Positions 33,814-36,466 of a stretch of DNA of 36,466 nucleotides are shown here, in pieces; positions within the stretch are counted from its first letter, which is position 1, and each line of letters begins with the position of its first letter. The notes below the pieces were generated by a model. It had not been told where the DNA came from. It did no database searches and saw only the letters and a list, made by a program, of their open reading frames with translations. The translations under genes and the position numbers were made by a program. Location: positions 1 through 36,466 of the forward strand of contig CABYXQ010000008.1 in the NCBI GenBank assembly GCA_902522915.1. The letters are read 5' to 3'. Origin of the DNA: an uncultured Pelagibacteraceae bacterium. GTDB taxonomy: Bacteria > Pseudomonadota > Alphaproteobacteria > Pelagibacterales > Pelagibacteraceae.

Positions 33814-35598
33814 TTATTTTTTAGGTTTTATAGATAGGTTGAGTTCTTTTAGTTGTTCATCTGAAACACTTGATGGTGCATTCATCATCAAATCTTGAGC
33901 ATTTTGGTTCATTGGAAACATTGTCACTTCCCTAATATTTTTTTCATTTGCTAATAACATTATTATTCTATCTATTCCTGGAGCTATACCTCCATGTGGT
34001 GGAGCCCCATAACTTAATGCATTTATCATTCCACTGAATTTTTCATCCACTTGAGTCTTGTCATATCCCGCTATTGAAAAAAGTTTGTACATAAGTTCAG
34101 GTTTATGATTTCTTATAGCTCCAGACGAAAGTTCTATACCATTACAAACTATATCATATTGATAAGCTAATATGTCTAGAGGGTTTTCAAAATCTTTTTC
34201 ACCTAAGTCTCCCTGAGGCATTGAAAAAGGATTATGGCTAAACTTGACCTTATTTGTCATCTCATCTCTTTCAAACATTGGGTAGTCAACTATCCAACAA
34301 AATGCAAAAATATTTTCTTCAATTAAATCTAATTCATTAGCAATTTTATCTCTAGCTAAAGCAGTAATTTTCTCTAAATCACTTTGTTTACCACAAGCCA
34401 TGAAAATACTGTCACCTACTTTAGAATTAGTTTTTTTCATTATTTCCAATAATGATTCTTTAGAAAAAAATTTCCCTATTGGTCCTTTAGCAGAGAGATC
34501 TTTATCATTTTCAAATGTAAAATAGGCTAAACCAGAAGCTCCTTGTTCTTTAGCCCATTTATCAATACCATCAAAAAAACTTCTTGGTTTATCTTTTGTA
34601 TTCTTAGTTGAAATACATCTAACCTTAGAACCTGATTTTACAAGCTTCTTAAAAATCTCAAACTTAACGTCATCTCTTATAAAAATTTCAGATATATCTT
34701 GAATTATTAATGGGTTTCTAAGATCAGGTTTGTCAGTTCCATATTTAAGCATTGCCTGAGAATAAGGAATTCTTGGAAATTTATCATAAAGTAATCTTTT
34801 ACTTGAAAATTTTTTAAATGTATTAACCATCAACTTTTCAACTACATTGAAAACATCCTCTTGTTCAACAAAAGACATTTCTAAATCTAATTGATAAAAT
34901 TCACCTGGACTTCTATCTGCTCTAGCATCTTCATCTCTAAAACATGGTGCAATTTGAAAATATTTATCAAACCCAGATACCATAATTAATTGTTTGAATT
35001 GTTGAGGAGCTTGCGGCAGTGCATAAAATTTTCCAGGGTTTAATCTACTTGGAACAAGAAAATCTCTTGCTCCTTCTGGACTTGACGAGGTTAATATTGG
35101 GGTTTGAAATTCCAAAAAATCTAATTTTGTCATTTCATTCCTAATATAAGAAATAACTTTAGATCTTAAAATTATATTTTCATGAATTTTTTTTCTTCTT
35201 AAATCTAAAAACCTATATTTTAATCTAATTTCTTCAGCATACTCTTGATCACTAAATACAGGCATTGGCAATTCCTTACAGGTACCTAATATTTGAAATT
35301 TATTTATTACAACTTCAATTTCACCTGTTTCTATCTCTTTATTAACTGTTTCAATTGAACGACTAACTACTTTTCCTTGTATCTTAATAACTGTTTCTAG
35401 CTGTGTCTTTTCTAACTCTAAAAAATTTTTATTTTCTTTATCTATAATACACTGCGTAATTCCATAGTTATCTCTAAGATCAATGAATAAAAGATTTCCA
35501 TGATCTCTTTTCTTATTAATCCATCCTGATATAGAAATTTCTTTATTAATATCCTCTTTTCTTAATTCTTTGCAGTTGTGAGTTCTATATTTATTCAA
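33814..35598 (-). CDS. aspS: Aspartyl-tRNA synthetase
   Basis: A bacterial-type class II AspRS of 594 aa. The N-terminal OB-fold (ISGWINKKRDHGNLLFIDLRD) binds the anticodon. Motif 2 is in CFRDEDARADRSPGEFYQLD, the GAD insertion follows, and motif 3 is HGGIAPGIDRIIML. QTPILTSSSPEGARDFLVPS is also diagnostic. It may be non-discriminating, as is often the case in alphaproteobacteria, but that is not readable here. It starts one nucleotide from the end of hdaA. Confidence 0.97.
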   Translation of the reverse strand: MNKYRTHNCKELRKEDINKEISISGWINKKRDHGNLLFIDLRDNYGITQCIIDKENKNFLELEKTQLETVIKIQGKVVSRSIETVNKEIETGEIEVVINKFQILGTCKELPMPVFSDQEYAEEIRLKYRFLDLRRKKIHENIILRSKVISYIRNEMTKLDFLEFQTPILTSSSPEGARDFLVPSRLNPGKFYALPQAPQQFKQLIMVSGFDKYFQIAPCFRDEDARADRSPGEFYQLDLEMSFVEQEDVFNVVEKLMVNTFKKFSSKRLLYDKFPRIPYSQAMLKYGTDKPDLRNPLIIQDISEIFIRDDVKFEIFKKLVKSGSKVRCISTKNTKDKPRSFFDGIDKWAKEQGASGLAYFTFENDKDLSAKGPIGKFFSKESLLEIMKKTNSKVGDSIFMACGKQSDLEKITALARDKIANELDLIEENIFAFCWIVDYPMFERDEMTNKVKFSHNPFSMPQGDLGEKDFENPLDILAYQYDIVCNGIELSSGAIRNHKPELMYKLFSIAGYDKTQVDEKFSGMINALSYGAPPHGGIAPGIDRIIMLLANEKNIREVTMFPMNQNAQDLMMNAPSSVSDEQLKELNLSIKPKK

Positions 35599-36261
35599 TT
35601 ATTCTCCTAAAGCTTCTTTAATTATCTTAAAATCAATTGGCTTTTTTCTTTTTAAACTAATTTCGTCGATTTTATATATAAAATCAAAAATTTTGCCATA
35701 TGATCTATGAATTCTTTTAATAATAAAATCTACTAATTTTTTATCTATTGATATTTGTCGATCAGATAGGTTTTTCAATATTAATGCAAACATAAGATCA
35801 TCTTCTGGTTTTTCTATAGCAGATAATAGAAAATTTTTAGATCTAGAATTTAAATCTTCTAATTTATATGAAAAATCAACAATAGGTTTTAACGAAGTTA
35901 CAACTAAAAATTTATTATCCTGATCAATAATATTTAATAAAGTAAAAAATAAATTTTCATTAATTTTTTCATTAAGGTTTTCTATAACAATATTTTCATA
36001 AATTTTTATCTTTTTTAAAGTTTCATTATTAATTTCACTAGCTTCAAACTTAGTTCCTTTGAATTTCTCTAAAAAAATATTTATTAAGTGTGTTTTTCCT
36101 GAAAATTTTTCTCCAACTAAATTTACAAAATTTTTTTCCCATTTTGGCCATTTATTTAATAGTTTAAAAGGATGTTCATTACTCTTGGATACATAAAAAT
36201 CCTGATCTCTAAAATTTTGCTCATAATCAAATTTTAAAATTAATTGATTCAAATTCTTCAT
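35599..36261 (-). CDS. hdaA: DnaA-like replication regulator HdaA
   Basis: A roughly 220-aa DnaA AAA+ domain without the DNA-binding domain IV, the pattern of Hda/HdaA proteins that inactivate DnaA after initiation. The N-terminus NLNQLILKFDYEQNF could carry a clamp-binding (QL..F-like) motif. Walker A is VGEKFSGKTHL, and ENIVIENLNEK sits at the Walker B position, which is degenerate. I use ATG 36261, which overlaps the upstream stop as ATGA, rather than GTG 36273 of the ORF track. The protein is divergent, so the Hda assignment rests on length, the motif and its position. Confidence 0.82.
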   Translation of the reverse strand: MKNLNQLILKFDYEQNFRDQDFYVSKSNEHPFKLLNKWPKWEKNFVNLVGEKFSGKTHLINIFLEKFKGTKFEASEINNETLKKIKIYENIVIENLNEKINENLFFTLLNIIDQDNKFLVVTSLKPIVDFSYKLEDLNSRSKNFLLSAIEKPEDDLMFALILKNLSDRQISIDKKLVDFIIKRIHRSYGKIFDFIYKIDEISLKRKKPIDFKIIKEALGE

Positions 36262-36466
36262 TTTATATGCCACACTTTATTTTGAGTTATAAAATCATAA
36301 TTATTTTTTTTCATAAGCTCTAAAAAATTATCAGGAGATCCATTAAAAATGATTTTGTAAGTATTTTTTTTGTTATTAATTTTATAAATATAGAAATTAT
36401 ATATAAAATCTAAATTATTTAATGTTTTTTCAAATTTAGAAATTTTTAAATTATCAGAATTGTCTA
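36258..36466 (-). pseudogene. 3' end of a DUF2066-like gene with two apparent frameshifts, cut by window edge
   Basis: Minus-strand translation from the window edge gives DNLKISKFEKTLNNLDF in one frame. Plausible continuation is then YYKIIFNGSPDNFLELM in a second frame and YDFITQNKVWHIK in a third, ending at a TGA that overlaps the hdaA ATG as ATGA. Each change of frame falls at a run of eight A's; one extra A in the first and one fewer in the second would restore a single reading frame. The pattern resembles the end of the DUF2066 family, often found before hdaA. It could be a pseudogene, a sequencing error or slippage. As written, the first frame stops early (TAG). Confidence 0.45.

Noticed and set aside
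36262-36273. GTG start for hdaA
   Set aside because: ATG at 36261 makes an ATGA overlap with the upstream stop and needs no rare start.
1-36466. tRNA, rRNA, CRISPR arrays, insertion sequences, phage or toxin-antitoxin genes
   Set aside because: No gap is long enough or shows cloverleaf, regular spacer-repeat, transposase or integrase features; the small ORFs in the track are antisense shadows.

Overview
This window looks like a streamlined marine alphaproteobacterial chromosome of the SAR11/Pelagibacterales type. That is an inference from four things: strongly AT-biased DNA, almost no intergenic space, alphaproteobacterial marker families (an NDUFA12-like complex I subunit, a DUF2155 protein, a DnaA-like HdaA protein, an IscR-headed suf operon), and no mobile elements, rRNA, tRNA or CRISPR. 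No stretch of 300 bases lacks a gene. The longest spacers are about 150 bp (upstream of glnA) and about 140 bp (upstream of iscR).

Layout. 1-1866: two overlapping Gfo/Idh/MocA sugar/inositol dehydrogenases (the first cut by the window edge, the second IolG-like), converging on a PhyH-type dioxygenase. 2739-8001: a molybdenum-cofactor block, moaA-moaC-moaD-moaE-msrP-msrQ-DUF1244, with moaB converging on it and a TauE/SafE permease diverging from moaB. It carries the pterin steps of Moco synthesis beside one Moco enzyme, the periplasmic methionine sulfoxide reductase MsrPQ. 8040-10006: a small 2OG-Fe(II) oxygenase, an EamA exporter and a YbaK deacylase. 10153-11559: glnA with a structured-looking leader. 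11568-17975: on the minus strand, iscR-sufB-sufC-sufD-sufS-sufU-sufT-sufA, then a 56-residue small ORF absent from the ORF track. A strong 25-bp near-palindrome overlaps the iscR promoter. 18114-21187: an alpha/beta hydrolase, anmK and tyrS. 21184-27029: a tightly coupled minus-strand operon mrcA-prfB-asmA-like. prfB needs a programmed +1 frameshift to make full-length RF2, so the ORF track shows it truncated. 27124-28932: RNase E/G. 28925-29918: thiS-thiG. 29935-32148: aroQ-accB-accC. 32145-32874: DUF2155 and NDUFA12-like genes. 32990-33811: an orphan NrdJ C-terminal-like (TSCPD) protein. 33814-36261: aspS and hdaA. The last ~200 bases (minus strand) look like the 3' end of a DUF2066-like gene whose frame is broken at two A8 runs.

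Genes are joined by 1-nt (TAATG) or 4-nt (ATGA) overlaps. Four convergent pairs share a 4-nt stop overlap (TTAA three times, CTAA once), leaving no room for intrinsic terminators. Most genes are recognisable housekeeping families. I see no wholly new multi-gene system. The items most worth a second look are the compact Moco/MsrPQ block, the glnA leader and its motif shared with the 56-aa ORF, the orphan TSCPD protein, an RNase E lacking its zinc-link cysteines, and the doubly frameshifted gene end.
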